Assembly: GCF_036884845.1 (NCBI RefSeq)
Contig: NZ_CP145732.1
Location: 6,418,501-6,482,500, forward strand
Direction of reading: 5' to 3'
From: Pseudomonas sp. MAG733B
GTDB taxonomy: Bacteria > Pseudomonadota > Gammaproteobacteria > Pseudomonadales > Pseudomonadaceae
DNA: 64,000 nucleotides
The notes beneath the pieces were generated by a model. That model saw only the letters and a program-made list of their open reading frames with translations, searched no databases and was not told the DNA's origin. The position numbers were made by a program, and so were the translations under genes. Position 1 is the stretch's first letter, and each line of letters opens with the position of its first letter. This document shows, in pieces, positions 19,953-29,551 of the stretch.

Positions 19953-21840
19953 CACGGGCGGTAGCCTCTGCGGTGTTAGGGCTGGCGTATTCCGCCTTGA
20001 GATGACCGCTCTCGTCGAGCAGCCAGGCGTCCATGACCTGACGCACCACAGGCGCTGCGACGCCGGAGCCGGACTCACCGTTCTCGACCATCACCGACAC
20101 CACGATTTTCGGGTCATCGGCCGGCGCGAAGCCGACGAACAAGGCGTGGTCACGGTGGCGTTCCTGAACCTTGGAGCGGTCGTACTTCTCGCCCTGTTTG
20201 ATCGCGACCACCTGGGCCGTACCCGACTTGCCGGCGATCCGGTACTGCGCGCCGATCGAGGCTTTGCGCGCGGTACCGCGGGCACCGTGCATAACCTGTT
20301 GCATCCCGTGGTTGACCTTGTTCCAGTCGGACGGGTCGCGCAGGATGATGTCCGGCATCGGATTCTCATCCACCGGCTTCTCGCCTTCGATGGTCTTGGC
20401 CAGGTGCGGCCGGTTCCAGATGCCTTTGTTGGCCACCAACGCGGTGGCCTGGGCCAGTTGCAACGGGGTCGATTGCATGTAGCCCTGACCGATCCCGAGA
20501 ATCAGCGTTTCCCCCGGGAACCAGGCCTGACGGCGGGTCGCACGCTTCCATTCGCGGGTCGGCATCAACCCCGGGGACTCTTCGAACATGTCCAGGGAGA
20601 CTTTCTGGCCGATGCCGAACTTGGTCATGTACGCCGACAACCGATCAATCCCCAGCTTGTGGGCCAGGTCATAAAAGTAGGTGTCGTTGGAGCGCATGAT
20701 CGCCGTGTCGAGGTCGACGAAGCCGTCACCGGTGCGGTTCCAGTTGCGGTATTTGTGATCGTAGTTGGGCAGCATGTAGTAGCCGGGGTCGAACACCCGG
20801 GTCGAAGCCGTCACCACGCCCGCGTCCAGACCGGCAATCGCCACCGCCGGTTTGATCGTCGAGCCCGGCGGATACAGACCACGCAGCACGCGGTTGAACA
20901 ACGGTCGGTCGATGGAATCGCGCAGCTCGGAATAAGCCTTGAAGCTGATGCCGGTGACGAACAGGTTCGGGTCGAAACTCGGCTGGCTGACCATCGCCAG
21001 GACTTCACCGGTTTTCGGGTCCAGCGCCACCACCGCACCGCGACGCCCGCCGAGCGCGGCTTCGGCGGCTTCCTGCAATTTGATGTCCAGGCTCAGGACG
21101 ATGTCCTTGCCGGGAATCGGATCGGTACGCTTGAGCACGCGCAATACGCGACCCCGAGCGTTGGTTTCGACTTCTTCGTAGCCCACCTGACCGTGCAATT
21201 CCGGCTCGTAGAAACGCTCGATGCCGGTTTTGCCAATTTGATGGGTGCCGCTATAACTCACCGGATCCAGAGTCTTCAGTTCTTTCTCGTTGATCCGCCC
21301 CATGTAGCCCACCGAGTGCGCAAAATGCGCACCCTGCGGATAGTGACGAACCAATTGCGCGACCACTTCCACGCCTGGCAGGCGGAACTGGTTCACGGCG
21401 ATTCGCGCGATCTGCTCTTCGGTCAACTCGAACAGGATCGGCACCGGCTCGAACGGCCGGCGCCCCTGGCGCATGCGCTTCTCGAAAATCACCCGATCTT
21501 CAGGCGTCAGCTCCAGCACCTGGACGATCACATCGAGCACTTGCTGCCAATCGCCAGAGCGCTCGCGGGTCATGCTCAGGCTGAAGCTGGGCCGGTTGTC
21601 GGCAATGACGACACCGTTGCGGTCGAAAATCAGCCCACGGGGCGGCGGAATCGGCTGCACATGGACACGGTTGTTTTCCGAGAGTGTCGAGTGGTACTCG
21701 TACTGGATCACCTGCAGGAAATACAAGCGCGCGATCAGTACGCCGATCAGCGCCACCACTGCAATTGCCCCGAACACGACGCGGCCACGCACCAGACGGG
21801 CGTCTTTTTCGTGGTCCTTGATGCGGATCGGCTGGGACAT
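19945..21840 (-). CDS. mrdA: penicillin-binding protein 2 (elongasome transpeptidase)
   Basis: A 631-residue class B PBP. Membrane anchor at residues 22-42, PBP dimer domain, then transpeptidase motifs: SxxK in PPGSTIKPAVA, SxN in MRSNDTYF, KSGT in IAGKSGTAQVV. It crosslinks strands made by RodA, with which it overlaps. Start ATG 21840 gives MSQPIRIKDHEK; the upstream ATG 21891 would overlap rlmH. Confidence 0.95.
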   Translation of the reverse strand: MSQPIRIKDHEKDARLVRGRVVFGAIAVVALIGVLIARLYFLQVIQYEYHSTLSENNRVHVQPIPPPRGLIFDRNGVVIADNRPSFSLSMTRERSGDWQQVLDVIVQVLELTPEDRVIFEKRMRQGRRPFEPVPILFELTEEQIARIAVNQFRLPGVEVVAQLVRHYPQGAHFAHSVGYMGRINEKELKTLDPVSYSGTHQIGKTGIERFYEPELHGQVGYEEVETNARGRVLRVLKRTDPIPGKDIVLSLDIKLQEAAEAALGGRRGAVVALDPKTGEVLAMVSQPSFDPNLFVTGISFKAYSELRDSIDRPLFNRVLRGLYPPGSTIKPAVAIAGLDAGVVTASTRVFDPGYYMLPNYDHKYRNWNRTGDGFVDLDTAIMRSNDTYFYDLAHKLGIDRLSAYMTKFGIGQKVSLDMFEESPGLMPTREWKRATRRQAWFPGETLILGIGQGYMQSTPLQLAQATALVANKGIWNRPHLAKTIEGEKPVDENPMPDIILRDPSDWNKVNHGMQQVMHGARGTARKASIGAQYRIAGKSGTAQVVAIKQGEKYDRSKVQERHRDHALFVGFAPADDPKIVVSVMVENGESGSGVAAPVVRQVMDAWLLDESGHLKAEYASPNTAEATARDE

Positions 21841-21850
21841 GAGGGCAGAA

Positions 21851-22318
21851 CTACTTGTGGTAAGGGTGGCCGGACAGAACTGTCCAGGCACGATACAGCT
21901 GTTCGCCGATCAGAATCCGCACCAGCGGGTGCGGCAACGTCAACGGCGAGAGCGACCAGCGCTGATCGGCACGGGCACAGACTTCCGGCGCCAGCCCTTC
22001 CGGGCCGCCGACCATGAAGTTGACCGTGCGCGAGTCCAGCCGCCAGCGATCGAGTTCGACCGCCAGTTGCTCGGTACTCCAGGGCTTGCCGTGGACTTCG
22101 AGGGTGACAACGCGCTCGTTCGGCCCGACCTTGGCCAGCATGGCTTCGCCTTCCTGACGGATGAAGCGTGCCACGTCGGCGTTCTTGCCACGGGTATTGA
22201 GCGGTATTTCCACCAGTTCCAGCGCCAGCTCGGACGGAAGACGCTTGGCATATTCATGCCAGCCTTCTTCCACCCACTTGGGCATGCGAGAACCGACGGC
22301 GATCAGTCGCAGTCGCAC
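21851..22318 (-). CDS. rlmH: 23S rRNA (pseudouridine-1915-N3)-methyltransferase
   Basis: A 155-residue SPOUT methyltransferase. [15 protein letters not shown] at the start, [14 protein letters not shown] (the SAM-binding knot) and the C-terminal [12 protein letters not shown]...HPYHK pattern are diagnostic. It methylates pseudouridine 1915 of helix 69. The neighbours rsfS and mrdA are its usual partners in gammaproteobacteria. Confidence 0.97.
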   Translation of the reverse strand: MRLRLIAVGSRMPKWVEEGWHEYAKRLPSELALELVEIPLNTRGKNADVARFIRQEGEAMLAKVGPNERVVTLEVHGKPWSTEQLAVELDRWRLDSRTVNFMVGGPEGLAPEVCARADQRWSLSPLTLPHPLVRILIGEQLYRAWTVLSGHPYHK

Positions 22319-22327
22319 AGCCGTTCC

Positions 22328-22822
22328 TTATTCCTGGTCTTTGTTGAGCTTGGTGAAATGCTCGTGACCAACTTCAGGGCTGTGGTGTTTGCCATCGGCG
22401 GCACGGCTCTGCTCGGCACCTTTCCACAGGCGCTCCAGGTCGTAGAACTGACGGGCGTTGGAAGTCATCATGTGGACGATCACGTCATCCATGTCCAGCA
22501 GGACCCAGTCGCTGTCGCCCTTGCCTTCTTCACCCAACGGCTTGATGCCCAGCGCTTTGACGGCTTCGCGAACCTTGTCCAGCATCGCGCCGATCTGGCG
22601 GTTGGAAGTACCGGTAGCGATGATCATGAAGTCGGTGATGCTCTGCTTGTCGCGAACGTCGATGACCAGAACGTCCTGGGCCTTGACGTCTTCCAGGGCG
22701 GCTACGGCGATCTTGACCAGCTCGTCGCCTTTAGGTGGCTCGGCAGCGAGGACTTTCTCAGGCAGCGGGGCACTCTTGAATGTGCCTTTGCGCTTAACTT
22801 TGTTTACGTCGTTGTTCGTCAT
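22328..22822 (-). CDS. rsfS: ribosome silencing factor RsfS
   Basis: A 164-residue member of the RsfS/Iojap family, which binds L14 (uL14) and blocks 30S-50S joining in starvation. The core VAALEDVKAQDVLVIDVRDK and DWVLLDMDDVIVHMM (in parts) is clear. The N-terminus (about 35 residues, Lys-rich) and C-terminus (about 30 residues) are extended compared with the E. coli protein; an internal start at a later residue cannot be excluded. It lies 9 bases upstream of rlmH. Confidence 0.92.
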   Translation of the reverse strand: MTNNDVNKVKRKGTFKSAPLPEKVLAAEPPKGDELVKIAVAALEDVKAQDVLVIDVRDKQSITDFMIIATGTSNRQIGAMLDKVREAVKALGIKPLGEEGKGDSDWVLLDMDDVIVHMMTSNARQFYDLERLWKGAEQSRAADGKHHSPEVGHEHFTKLNKDQE

Positions 22823-22895
22823 ATAAAACTCGTTTTGCTCGTATGTTCGGGCGCTTCAATACACGTTGTTGCTACGTGCCTTGAGGCACTCCTAT

Positions 22896-23621
22896 TCAGT
22901 TCGACGCACGGTAGAGTCCGTGCGCATCGATGTAGGCCAGGACCGCGTCGGGCACCAGGAAACGTACCGACTTACCGCTGGCCAGCAGTTGACGGATCTG
23001 GGTGGCGGATACCGCGAGCGGCGTCTGCCAGACGAATGCAATCTGTCCGCTCGGCCCTTTGAGGGCCAGCGGGTCGCTCACCGAGCGCGCTGCCAGCAGG
23101 TTGCGCAAGGCATCCGGCGGTTCGCTGTCGGCATCCGGGCGTTGCAACACCAGGATATGGCAATGCTGGAGCAACTCTTCCCAGCGGTGCCAAGTGGGCA
23201 GGCCGCAAAATGCGTCCCAGCCCAAAAGCAGAAAAACCTGGGTCTCGGCGGCCATTTCGGCACGCATCAACTCCAGGGTATCGATGGTGTAGGACGGTTT
23301 GTCCCGCTGCAATTCGCGGGCATCCACCACCAACGGCGCCACACCGGCCACCGCGCACTCGACCATCGCCAGACGGTCTTGCGCCGACACCTGCGGCGTA
23401 TTCCGATGGGGCGGCCTGGCACTGGGTGTCAGACGCAGCTCATCGAGCGCCAGGGTTTCGGCGACTTCCAGCGCACCGCGCAAATGGCCGATGTGCACCG
23501 GGTCGAACGTTCCGCCCAGTACGCCAATGCGCCGAGGTAGCGGCTCGCTGGCGGTCAACGGGACTGACGGGTCTAGGTCGCCCAAGTCAGACCGACTCCT
23601 GTCCGCGCAACTGGCCATCAC
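22896..23621 (-). CDS. nadD: nicotinate-nucleotide adenylyltransferase
   Basis: A 241-residue enzyme making nicotinate adenine dinucleotide in NAD synthesis. The nucleotidyltransferase motif [12 protein letters not shown] lies near residues 36-47, [16 protein letters not shown] in the middle, and [20 protein letters not shown] near the end (ISxT-type motif as VSATQIR). With ATG 23621 the gene overlaps the end of proA by 35 bases and has about 30 extra N-terminal residues; a shorter start nearer the GTFDP motif is possible. Confidence 0.93.
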   Translation of the reverse strand: MMASCADRSRSDLGDLDPSVPLTASEPLPRRIGVLGGTFDPVHIGHLRGALEVAETLALDELRLTPSARPPHRNTPQVSAQDRLAMVECAVAGVAPLVVDARELQRDKPSYTIDTLELMRAEMAAETQVFLLLGWDAFCGLPTWHRWEELLQHCHILVLQRPDADSEPPDALRNLLAARSVSDPLALKGPSGQIAFVWQTPLAVSATQIRQLLASGKSVRFLVPDAVLAYIDAHGLYRASN

Positions 23622-24858
23622 CGACCACGATGTACTTCTCGCAGGTCAGGCCTTCGAGGCCGACCGGGCCGCGGGCGTGCAGCTTATCAGTAGAAATGCC
23701 GATCTCCGCACCCAATCCGTATTCGAAGCCATCGGCGAAGCAGGTCGGGGTGTTGATCATCACCGACGACGAATCGACTTCAGCCACGAAACGCCGGGTG
23801 TCGCCCTGGTGTTCGCTGACGATCGAATCGGTGTGGTGAGAGCCGTAATGGTTGATGTGCTCGATGGCCTGGTCCAGCCCGTCGACTACTCGGATCGACA
23901 GAATCGCGTCCAGGTACTCGGTGCTCCAGTCTTCTTCAGTGGCCGCCACCGCATCGATGATTGCCCGAGTGCGTTCGCAGCCGCGCAGCTCAACGCCTTT
24001 TTCGCGGAACTGGGCAGCCATCGCCGGCAGGAAATCTTTGGCAACGGTTTGATCGACCAGCAACGTTTCCATGGCGCCGCAGATGCCATAACGGTAAGTC
24101 TTGGCGTTGAACGCGATGCGCTGGGCTTTGGCCAGATCGGCATGTTCGCTGACATAAACGTGGCAGATACCGTCCAGATGCTTGATCACCGGAACGCGGG
24201 CGTCACGGCTGACACGCTCGATCAGGCCACGGCCGCCGCGCGGCACGATGACATCGACATACTCAGGCATGGTGATCAGCGCGCCGACGGCGGCACGGTC
24301 GGTGGTTTCGACCACTTGCACCACGGCAGCCGGCAGATCGGCCTCAGCCAGGCCGCGCTGGATGCAGGCGGCAATGGCACGGTTGGAATGAATGGCTTCG
24401 GAGCCGCCACGCAGGATGGTCGCGTTGCCGGACTTCAGGCACAGGCTGGCGGCATCGATGGTCACGTTCGGCCGGGATTCGTAGATGATCCCGATCACGC
24501 CCAACGGCACGCGCATCTTGCCGACCTGAATGCCCGACGGGCGGAAGCTCATGTCGCGGATCGCACCGACCGGGTCCGGCAGTGCAGCTACCTGGCGCAA
24601 ACCGACGATCATGCCGTCGATGCGCGCCGGGGTCAGCGCCAGACGCTCAAGCAGGGCTGGTTCCAGACCATTGGCGCGACCGGCGGCCAAGTCCTGTTCA
24701 TTGGCAGCCGTCAGCTCGGCGCGGGCAGCGTCCAGCGCATTGGCAGCAGCCTGCAAGGCGCGGTTCTTCTGCGCAGTGCTGGCACGGCCGATGACGCGGG
24801 AAGCCTCGCGGGCAGCGCGACCCAGGCGGGTCATGTAGTCAAGAACGGACTCAGTCAT
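23587..24858 (-). CDS. proA: gamma-glutamyl phosphate reductase
   Basis: A 423-residue enzyme reducing gamma-glutamyl phosphate to glutamate semialdehyde in proline synthesis. ALDH-like fold; the [20 protein letters not shown] segment and the catalytic Cys in [12 protein letters not shown] are present. ATG 24858 ([17 protein letters not shown]) is the family start; the ATG at 24969 is rejected. First gene of the proA-nadD-rsfS-rlmH-mrdA-rodA run and divergent from mpg; promoters for both must lie in the 189-base gap. Confidence 0.96.
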   Translation of the reverse strand: MTESVLDYMTRLGRAAREASRVIGRASTAQKNRALQAAANALDAARAELTAANEQDLAAGRANGLEPALLERLALTPARIDGMIVGLRQVAALPDPVGAIRDMSFRPSGIQVGKMRVPLGVIGIIYESRPNVTIDAASLCLKSGNATILRGGSEAIHSNRAIAACIQRGLAEADLPAAVVQVVETTDRAAVGALITMPEYVDVIVPRGGRGLIERVSRDARVPVIKHLDGICHVYVSEHADLAKAQRIAFNAKTYRYGICGAMETLLVDQTVAKDFLPAMAAQFREKGVELRGCERTRAIIDAVAATEEDWSTEYLDAILSIRVVDGLDQAIEHINHYGSHHTDSIVSEHQGDTRRFVAEVDSSSVMINTPTCFADGFEYGLGAEIGISTDKLHARGPVGLEGLTCEKYIVVGDGQLRGQESV

Positions 24859-25047
24859 GGTCTGGCGTGGTCTTTGATTAGGGCTTGGTAAAGAGTAAAG
24901 CGGCAGATTATAGCTGTCGTGTCTCCTGACTAACAGCGGTGACGGGCGGATGGTCGAAATGGAGGGCAATTTGCTGACGTTCAGCCGGGATTAAGCTGCA
25001 AATTGTTATCATCACGACTCAATCAGCCCTGATAAACGCCGTTCATC

Positions 25048-25746
25048 ATGTCCAACCTGACTGTTCGAGCGTCCGCCACGAGCCTGCCCACGGGCCTTGC
25101 AGACGCGTTTTTCGACCGCGATGCGCAAATTCTGGCCCGGGATCTACTGGGCAAAGTCATCCGCCATCGGGTCGGCGACCTGTGGCTCAGCGCCCGGATT
25201 ATCGAGACCGAAGCCTATTACTGCGCCGAAAAAGGCAGCCACGCGTCCCTTGGCTACACAGAAAAGCGTAAGGCTTTGTTTCTGGATGGCGGCCACATCT
25301 ATATGTATTACGCCCGGGGCGGTGATTCGCTGAACTTCAGCGCTCAGGGGCCGGGCAACGCGGTGCTGATCAAATCCGCCTACCCTTGGGTCGACGAACT
25401 CAGCGGGCCGGCGAGCCTGGCGCAGATGCTATTGAACAATCCCGACGCCCAAGGTCGCCCTCGCCCATCGCAAAAGCTCTGCGCCGGGCAGACGTTGCTG
25501 TGCAAGTCGCTGGGTTTGAAAGTGCCGGTGTGGGACGCCAAGCGTTTCGACCATGAGGTGCTGCTGGTGGAAGACGTCGGCCAGACGCCCGCCCACATCA
25601 TCCAGACCACGCGCCTGGGCATCCCCCATGGGCGCGACGAACACCTGATGTACCGCTTTGTCGATGCTGCCTATGCGGCTTATTGCACACGGAACCCGCT
25701 ACGACGGGGCCAGGTCGAAGGTCGCGATTATTTTTTGCTGACCTGA
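25048..25746 (+). CDS. mpg: DNA-3-methyladenine glycosylase (AAG/MPG family)
   Basis: A 232-residue alkyladenine DNA glycosylase of base excision repair. Marks: LARDLLGKVI, IIETEAYYCAEKGSHAS (the active-site Glu), MYYARGGDSLNF in place of the usual GxxY-NxC region and GRDYFLL at the end. ATG 25048, with no strong ribosome site. Stands alone between proA and the DedA-PAP2 gene. Confidence 0.9.
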   Translation: MSNLTVRASATSLPTGLADAFFDRDAQILARDLLGKVIRHRVGDLWLSARIIETEAYYCAEKGSHASLGYTEKRKALFLDGGHIYMYYARGGDSLNFSAQGPGNAVLIKSAYPWVDELSGPASLAQMLLNNPDAQGRPRPSQKLCAGQTLLCKSLGLKVPVWDAKRFDHEVLLVEDVGQTPAHIIQTTRLGIPHGRDEHLMYRFVDAAYAAYCTRNPLRRGQVEGRDYFLLT

Positions 25747-25785
25747 CATCAACTCGGAACTTGAATATTCAATGGAGTGGTTTTT

Positions 25786-27102
25786 ATGGGCCAATGGCTC
25801 GATAGCGTCACCGGTTGGTTGACGGTCAACCCGCAATGGCTGGCGGCGGCGGTATTCATCGTAGCGTTTGTGGAATGCCTGGCGATTGCCGGGTTGATCG
25901 TGCCCGGCACGGTGTTGCTGTTCGCCGTGGCGGTACTGGCCGGCAGCGGCGCGCTGTCGTTGAGTGAAACACTGCTGCTGGGCTTCGTCGCCGGAGTGTT
26001 GGGCGATGTGGTTTCGTATTTCCTCGGACGCCACTTCCATCAGAACATCCGGCGCCTGCCAGGCTTGCGCCATCACCCGGAATGGATCACCGGGGCGGAG
26101 TCGTACTTCCAGCGCTATGGCATCGCGAGCCTGTTGGTCGGGCGTTTCATCGGACCGCTGCGCCCCATGCTGCCGATGGTAGCCGGCATGTTCGACATGC
26201 CGTTTCCGCGCTTCTTCGCCGTCAGCCTGCTGGCCGGTGCAGGCTGGTCGGTGGCATATCTGTTACCGGGTTGGGCCACCGGCGCGGCGATTCGCTTGCC
26301 GTTGCCTGAGGGTTTCTGGCCTGAGGCCGGGATCGTCGCCGGCGCCATCGCCGTCATGGTCGGGTTGAGTGCGACCAGCAGCTTGCGTCGACACCGCAAC
26401 GCCACGGTGTTCATCAGCGGGATGAGTCTGCTGATACTGGCCGGGCTGTTTATCGGCTATCCGCATCTGACCGCGCTGGATCAGGGCGTGATGACCCTGG
26501 TCCAGGAACATCGTAAGCCGGCGCTGGATGAAGTGGCCGTGGTCCTCACGCTGATCGGCGAATTCCGCAACATGCTGCTGTTCAGTGCCTTGCTGGTAGT
26601 GCTGTTGGTGATCACCCGGCAATGGCGCCAGATGATCTTCGCGTGCAGCACGTTGCTCTGCACGGCGCTGGCAAACACCGTCACCAAAAACTTCTTCGCC
26701 CGCGTGCGCCCGGAAGTGTTGAGCGACCCGCTGACCAGCTACAGCATGCCCAGCGGTCACGCCTCTGGTTCCTTTGCACTGTTCCTGACCCTGGCGGTGC
26801 TGGCTGGACGCGGACAACCACCGCGCATGCGCCTGACCTGGTTATTGGTGGGTTGCCTGCCGGCACTGGCGATTTCGCTGTCGCGGGTGTACCTCGGCGC
26901 GCACTGGCCGACGGATGTCCTGGCGGGGGCGATGCTGGCAGCGTGCGTGTGTGCCGCGAGCCTGTGGCTGAGTCAGCGCCGGACTTCGCTCAACGCGATG
27001 CCGCCCAAGGTCTGGTGGCTGGTGCTGCCGTCGCTGGTGGCGCTGTTCGGGTTCTTCGTGTTGCGGCATTTGCCGCACACGATGCTGCGGTATGCCTACT
27101 GA
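25786..27102 (+). CDS. bifunctional DedA-like / PAP2-superfamily phosphatase fusion membrane protein
   Basis: A 438-residue membrane protein. Residues 1-200 form a DedA (VTT/SNARE-associated) domain with AGLIVPGTVLLF, DVVSYFLGRHF and RFIGPLRPMLPMVAG. Residues 205-438 form a PAP2 phosphatase domain with all three catalytic motifs: K-x6-RP in KNFFARVRP, PSGHASGS, and SR-x5-H-x3-D in SRVYLGAHWPTD. The pairing suggests coupled lipid transport and dephosphorylation (for example undecaprenyl or phosphatidyl phosphates); this is inference. ATG 25786 has GGAG upstream; the ATG at 25777 is an alternative. Confidence 0.88.
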   Translation: MGQWLDSVTGWLTVNPQWLAAAVFIVAFVECLAIAGLIVPGTVLLFAVAVLAGSGALSLSETLLLGFVAGVLGDVVSYFLGRHFHQNIRRLPGLRHHPEWITGAESYFQRYGIASLLVGRFIGPLRPMLPMVAGMFDMPFPRFFAVSLLAGAGWSVAYLLPGWATGAAIRLPLPEGFWPEAGIVAGAIAVMVGLSATSSLRRHRNATVFISGMSLLILAGLFIGYPHLTALDQGVMTLVQEHRKPALDEVAVVLTLIGEFRNMLLFSALLVVLLVITRQWRQMIFACSTLLCTALANTVTKNFFARVRPEVLSDPLTSYSMPSGHASGSFALFLTLAVLAGRGQPPRMRLTWLLVGCLPALAISLSRVYLGAHWPTDVLAGAMLAACVCAASLWLSQRRTSLNAMPPKVWWLVLPSLVALFGFFVLRHLPHTMLRYAY

Positions 27103-27108
27103 CAAACC

Positions 27109-27699
27109 TCAGGCAAACAACTCGCCCTGCAACTCATCAAGCAACGCCTGGATCGCATCCAGTCGTTGCTGCGGGTCGTCGAGTTGCAGCAGGTCGATCT
27201 TGTCCAACTCGGCGAACGGCAACAGGTACGCCAACTGATTGGCCAGCGACTGTTGCCCGGTGGCCTCCGTGCCCATGTTCAGCGCTTCGACCATCGGGTG
27301 CTCGGCCAGAGCCTTGAGCAGGGCCACCAGATCGGCGTCTTCGTCCTGCAACGGCTGCTCCGGTTCGTCCTCTAGCCACTCAATATCAGCGACGGTCAAT
27401 TGATCGCGCTGAACTTCAGTACGCAGTACGTTGAAACGTCGCCCACCCTGAACACGGATCCCCAACAGTCCGTTGTCTTGCTGTTTGAAATCGGTGATCA
27501 GCGCTTCACAGCCGACCAATGCGTAACCTTCTGGGGCGATACCGACTTCTTCGCCATCAAGAATGCACACCACGCCGAAGCCGCCACCCTGTTTCATGCA
27601 GCGGCCGATCATGTCCAGGTAGCGCGCCTCGAAAATCTGCAGGTCGAGGATGCAACCGGGAAACAGCACCGTGTTCAACGGGAAAAGCGGCAGGCTCAT
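27109..27699 (-). CDS. LON N-terminal (substrate-binding) domain protein
   Basis: A 196-residue protein consisting of the Lon N-domain only (LPLFPLNTVLFPGCILDLQIFEARY, in part; then CMKQGGGFGVVCI). No ATPase or peptidase domain follows, which is normal for this standalone family; function unknown. ATG 27699 is preferred over 27705 because AAGGA lies 7 bases upstream. Convergent with the DedA-PAP2 gene. Confidence 0.88.
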   Translation of the reverse strand: MSLPLFPLNTVLFPGCILDLQIFEARYLDMIGRCMKQGGGFGVVCILDGEEVGIAPEGYALVGCEALITDFKQQDNGLLGIRVQGGRRFNVLRTEVQRDQLTVADIEWLEDEPEQPLQDEDADLVALLKALAEHPMVEALNMGTEATGQQSLANQLAYLLPFAELDKIDLLQLDDPQQRLDAIQALLDELQGELFA

Positions 27700-27710
27700 A
27701 GACATTTCCT

Positions 27711-28427
27711 TCACACCACCATCGACACCGCCAACGGCAGCAACACCGCCGTGGCCACGCCCATCAGACTCATCGCAAGCGCCGCGAAGGCGCCGCACTC
27801 TTCATTTTCCTGCATGGCCACCGCCGTGCCGACCGCGTGAGCCGTCATGCCCAGCGCCATGCCGCGCGCCTCGGGGCTGTGGACACCGAGGCGGGTCAAC
27901 AGGCTCGGGCCGAAGATCGCGCCGATCACACCGGTGATCAACACAAACACCGCCGCCAGCGCCGCGACGCCGCCAATTTGCTCGGCCACCAACATGGCAA
28001 TCGGCGAGGTCACCGACTTCGGCGCCATGGTCATCAGAATCATGTGTTCAGCCCCGAACCACCAGCCCAGCAACACGCCCATGCCCGTGGCAACCACCCC
28101 GCCTATCACCAGCGTAGTAAAAATCGGCCAGAACAACTGCCGAATCCGCCGCAGGTTGAGGTAAAGCGGCACAGCCAGGGCGACGGTGGCCGGGCCGAGC
28201 AGGATACTGAGGATCTCGGTGCTCTTGCGGTATTCGGCATAAGTCAGCCCGCAACCCACCAGCACACCGATCACCAGCAACATGGAGACCAGCACCGGTT
28301 GCAAAAAGATCCAGCGGGTTTTCTCGAACGCCGCCAGCACCAGTTGATAGGCGCCAAGGGTAATGCCGATGCCGAACAATGGATGATGAATTACCGACGT
28401 CCAGGCGCCGTGCCAATCGAGAATCAT
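27711..28427 (-). CDS. LrgB/CidB-family membrane protein
   Basis: A 238-residue protein with about seven membrane segments and the LrgB signature APKSVTSPIAM plus GMTAHAVGTAVAM near the C-terminus. The family partners with LrgA/CidA holin-like proteins; roles in murein hydrolase control and in pyruvate or other carboxylate transport have been proposed. ATG 28427 overlaps the stop of the LrgA gene (ATGA), so the two are coupled. Confidence 0.9.
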   Translation of the reverse strand: MILDWHGAWTSVIHHPLFGIGITLGAYQLVLAAFEKTRWIFLQPVLVSMLLVIGVLVGCGLTYAEYRKSTEILSILLGPATVALAVPLYLNLRRIRQLFWPIFTTLVIGGVVATGMGVLLGWWFGAEHMILMTMAPKSVTSPIAMLVAEQIGGVAALAAVFVLITGVIGAIFGPSLLTRLGVHSPEARGMALGMTAHAVGTAVAMQENEECGAFAALAMSLMGVATAVLLPLAVSMVV

Positions 28428-28786
28428 TGGTTGTCCTCAGGGTGTGTGTGGCGCTTGACCATGCGCTGCATCAGCACGCCGGCAAACGCCATCGACAGCA
28501 ACAGCGACAGGACCAGCGCGCCGACAATGGCCCAGAAGTCCGCCGCGATATCGGCGGCGTACACCATCACGCCCACGGCTGGCGGCACCAGCAGCAATGG
28601 CAGGTAACGCAAAAGGCTGCTGGCCGCCAGGTTCAGCGGCTCACCGACCTGGCCACGGCTGATCAGAAACACCAGCAACAGCAGCAGGCCGACGATCGGC
28701 CCCGGCAGGACCGGTAAAAACAAATGATTGATCGCGGTGCCGAGCAATTGGAACAGCACCAGCCAGGTCAGGCCACGTAACAACAT
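28424..28786 (-). CDS. LrgA/CidA-family holin-like protein
   Basis: A 120-residue protein with four hydrophobic segments and the typical LPGPIVGLLLL motif. ATG 28786 (MLLRGLTWL) is chosen for its GGGAGAT ribosome site; the upstream ATG at 28861 adds an unlikely 25-residue leader. Forms an operon with the downstream LrgB gene. Confidence 0.88.
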   Translation of the reverse strand: MLLRGLTWLVLFQLLGTAINHLFLPVLPGPIVGLLLLLVFLISRGQVGEPLNLAASSLLRYLPLLLVPPAVGVMVYAADIAADFWAIVGALVLSLLLSMAFAGVLMQRMVKRHTHPEDNQ

Positions 28787-28982
28787 CAAAGATCTCCCGC
28801 AAAAATCCGTCACCCGCATTGGCCCGGGCATTATAAGCATGCCTGCGCTATGGATCGGCATTCGCCAAAAGCATGGTCAGTTGACCGGAGCAATTTGCCA
28901 TGTTGATCTAAAGTGGTAATCCGGGAGGTCAAATCCCCCCCAACTCAAAACTATAAAACCGATGAACCCAAGGAGAGTCTCA

Positions 28983-29438
28983 ATGCCCTATGTTCCAGTT
29001 GCAGAGCTCAATGATTATGTCGGCAAGGAACTTGGACGTTCCGAATGGCTCACCATCGATCAGGACCGAATCAACCTGTTCGCCGAAGCCACAGGGGACT
29101 ATCAGTTCATCCATGTCGATCCGGTCAAGGCCGCGCAAACTCCCTTCGGCAGCACCATTGCCCACGGATTCCTGTCGCTGTCGCTGATCCCGAAACTGAT
29201 GGAAGACATCCTCATCCTTCCCGAAGGCCTGAAGATGGTGGTCAATTATGGCCTGGACAGCGTGCGGTTCATTCAGCCGGTCAAGGTCAATTCGAAAGTG
29301 CGCCTGAAGGTCGACCTGACCGAAGTCACCGAGAAGAAACCCGGCCAATGGCTGCTCAAGGCCACCGCCACGCTGGAAATCGAAGGCTCGGACAAACCGG
29401 CGTATATCGCTGAACCGCTGTCGCTCTGCTTCGTGTAA
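28983..29438 (+). CDS. MaoC-family (R)-specific enoyl-CoA hydratase-like protein
   Basis: A 151-residue hot-dog-fold protein. The hydratase 2 motif is complete: FAEATGDYQFIHVDP (catalytic Asp and His) followed by GSTIAHGFLSLSL. It probably hydrates short or medium-chain enoyl-CoA, but the substrate is not known. ATG 28983 has AAGGAGAG upstream. Monocistronic by position, divergent from the lrgA gene. Confidence 0.9.
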   Translation: MPYVPVAELNDYVGKELGRSEWLTIDQDRINLFAEATGDYQFIHVDPVKAAQTPFGSTIAHGFLSLSLIPKLMEDILILPEGLKMVVNYGLDSVRFIQPVKVNSKVRLKVDLTEVTEKKPGQWLLKATATLEIEGSDKPAYIAEPLSLCFV

Positions 29439-29551
29439 ACCTTTCCGGATGCGAAGCAGCTCACGCTGTTTCGCGCCCGCTGCATTTCTACCGGCTGTAT
29501 ATGGACACATAGCTGCGGCATACTCGGTCGCCTAATTGCCCGGAACCCGCT

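Noticed and set aside
19711..22017. Long plus-strand open frame (768 codons) opposite rodA, mrdA and rlmH
   Set aside because: Spans three well-supported genes on the other strand and reads as Arg/His-rich shadow sequence.
25003..25020. Fur-box-like AAATTGTTATCATCACG upstream of mpg
   Set aside because: Too few matches to the 19-base Fur consensus, and mpg is not an expected iron-regulated gene.
29494..29511. LexA-box-like CTGTATATGGACACAT upstream of the MORN-peptidase gene
   Set aside because: The second half-site (ACAT instead of ACAG) is wrong and the spacing is not persuasive; not reported as SOS control.
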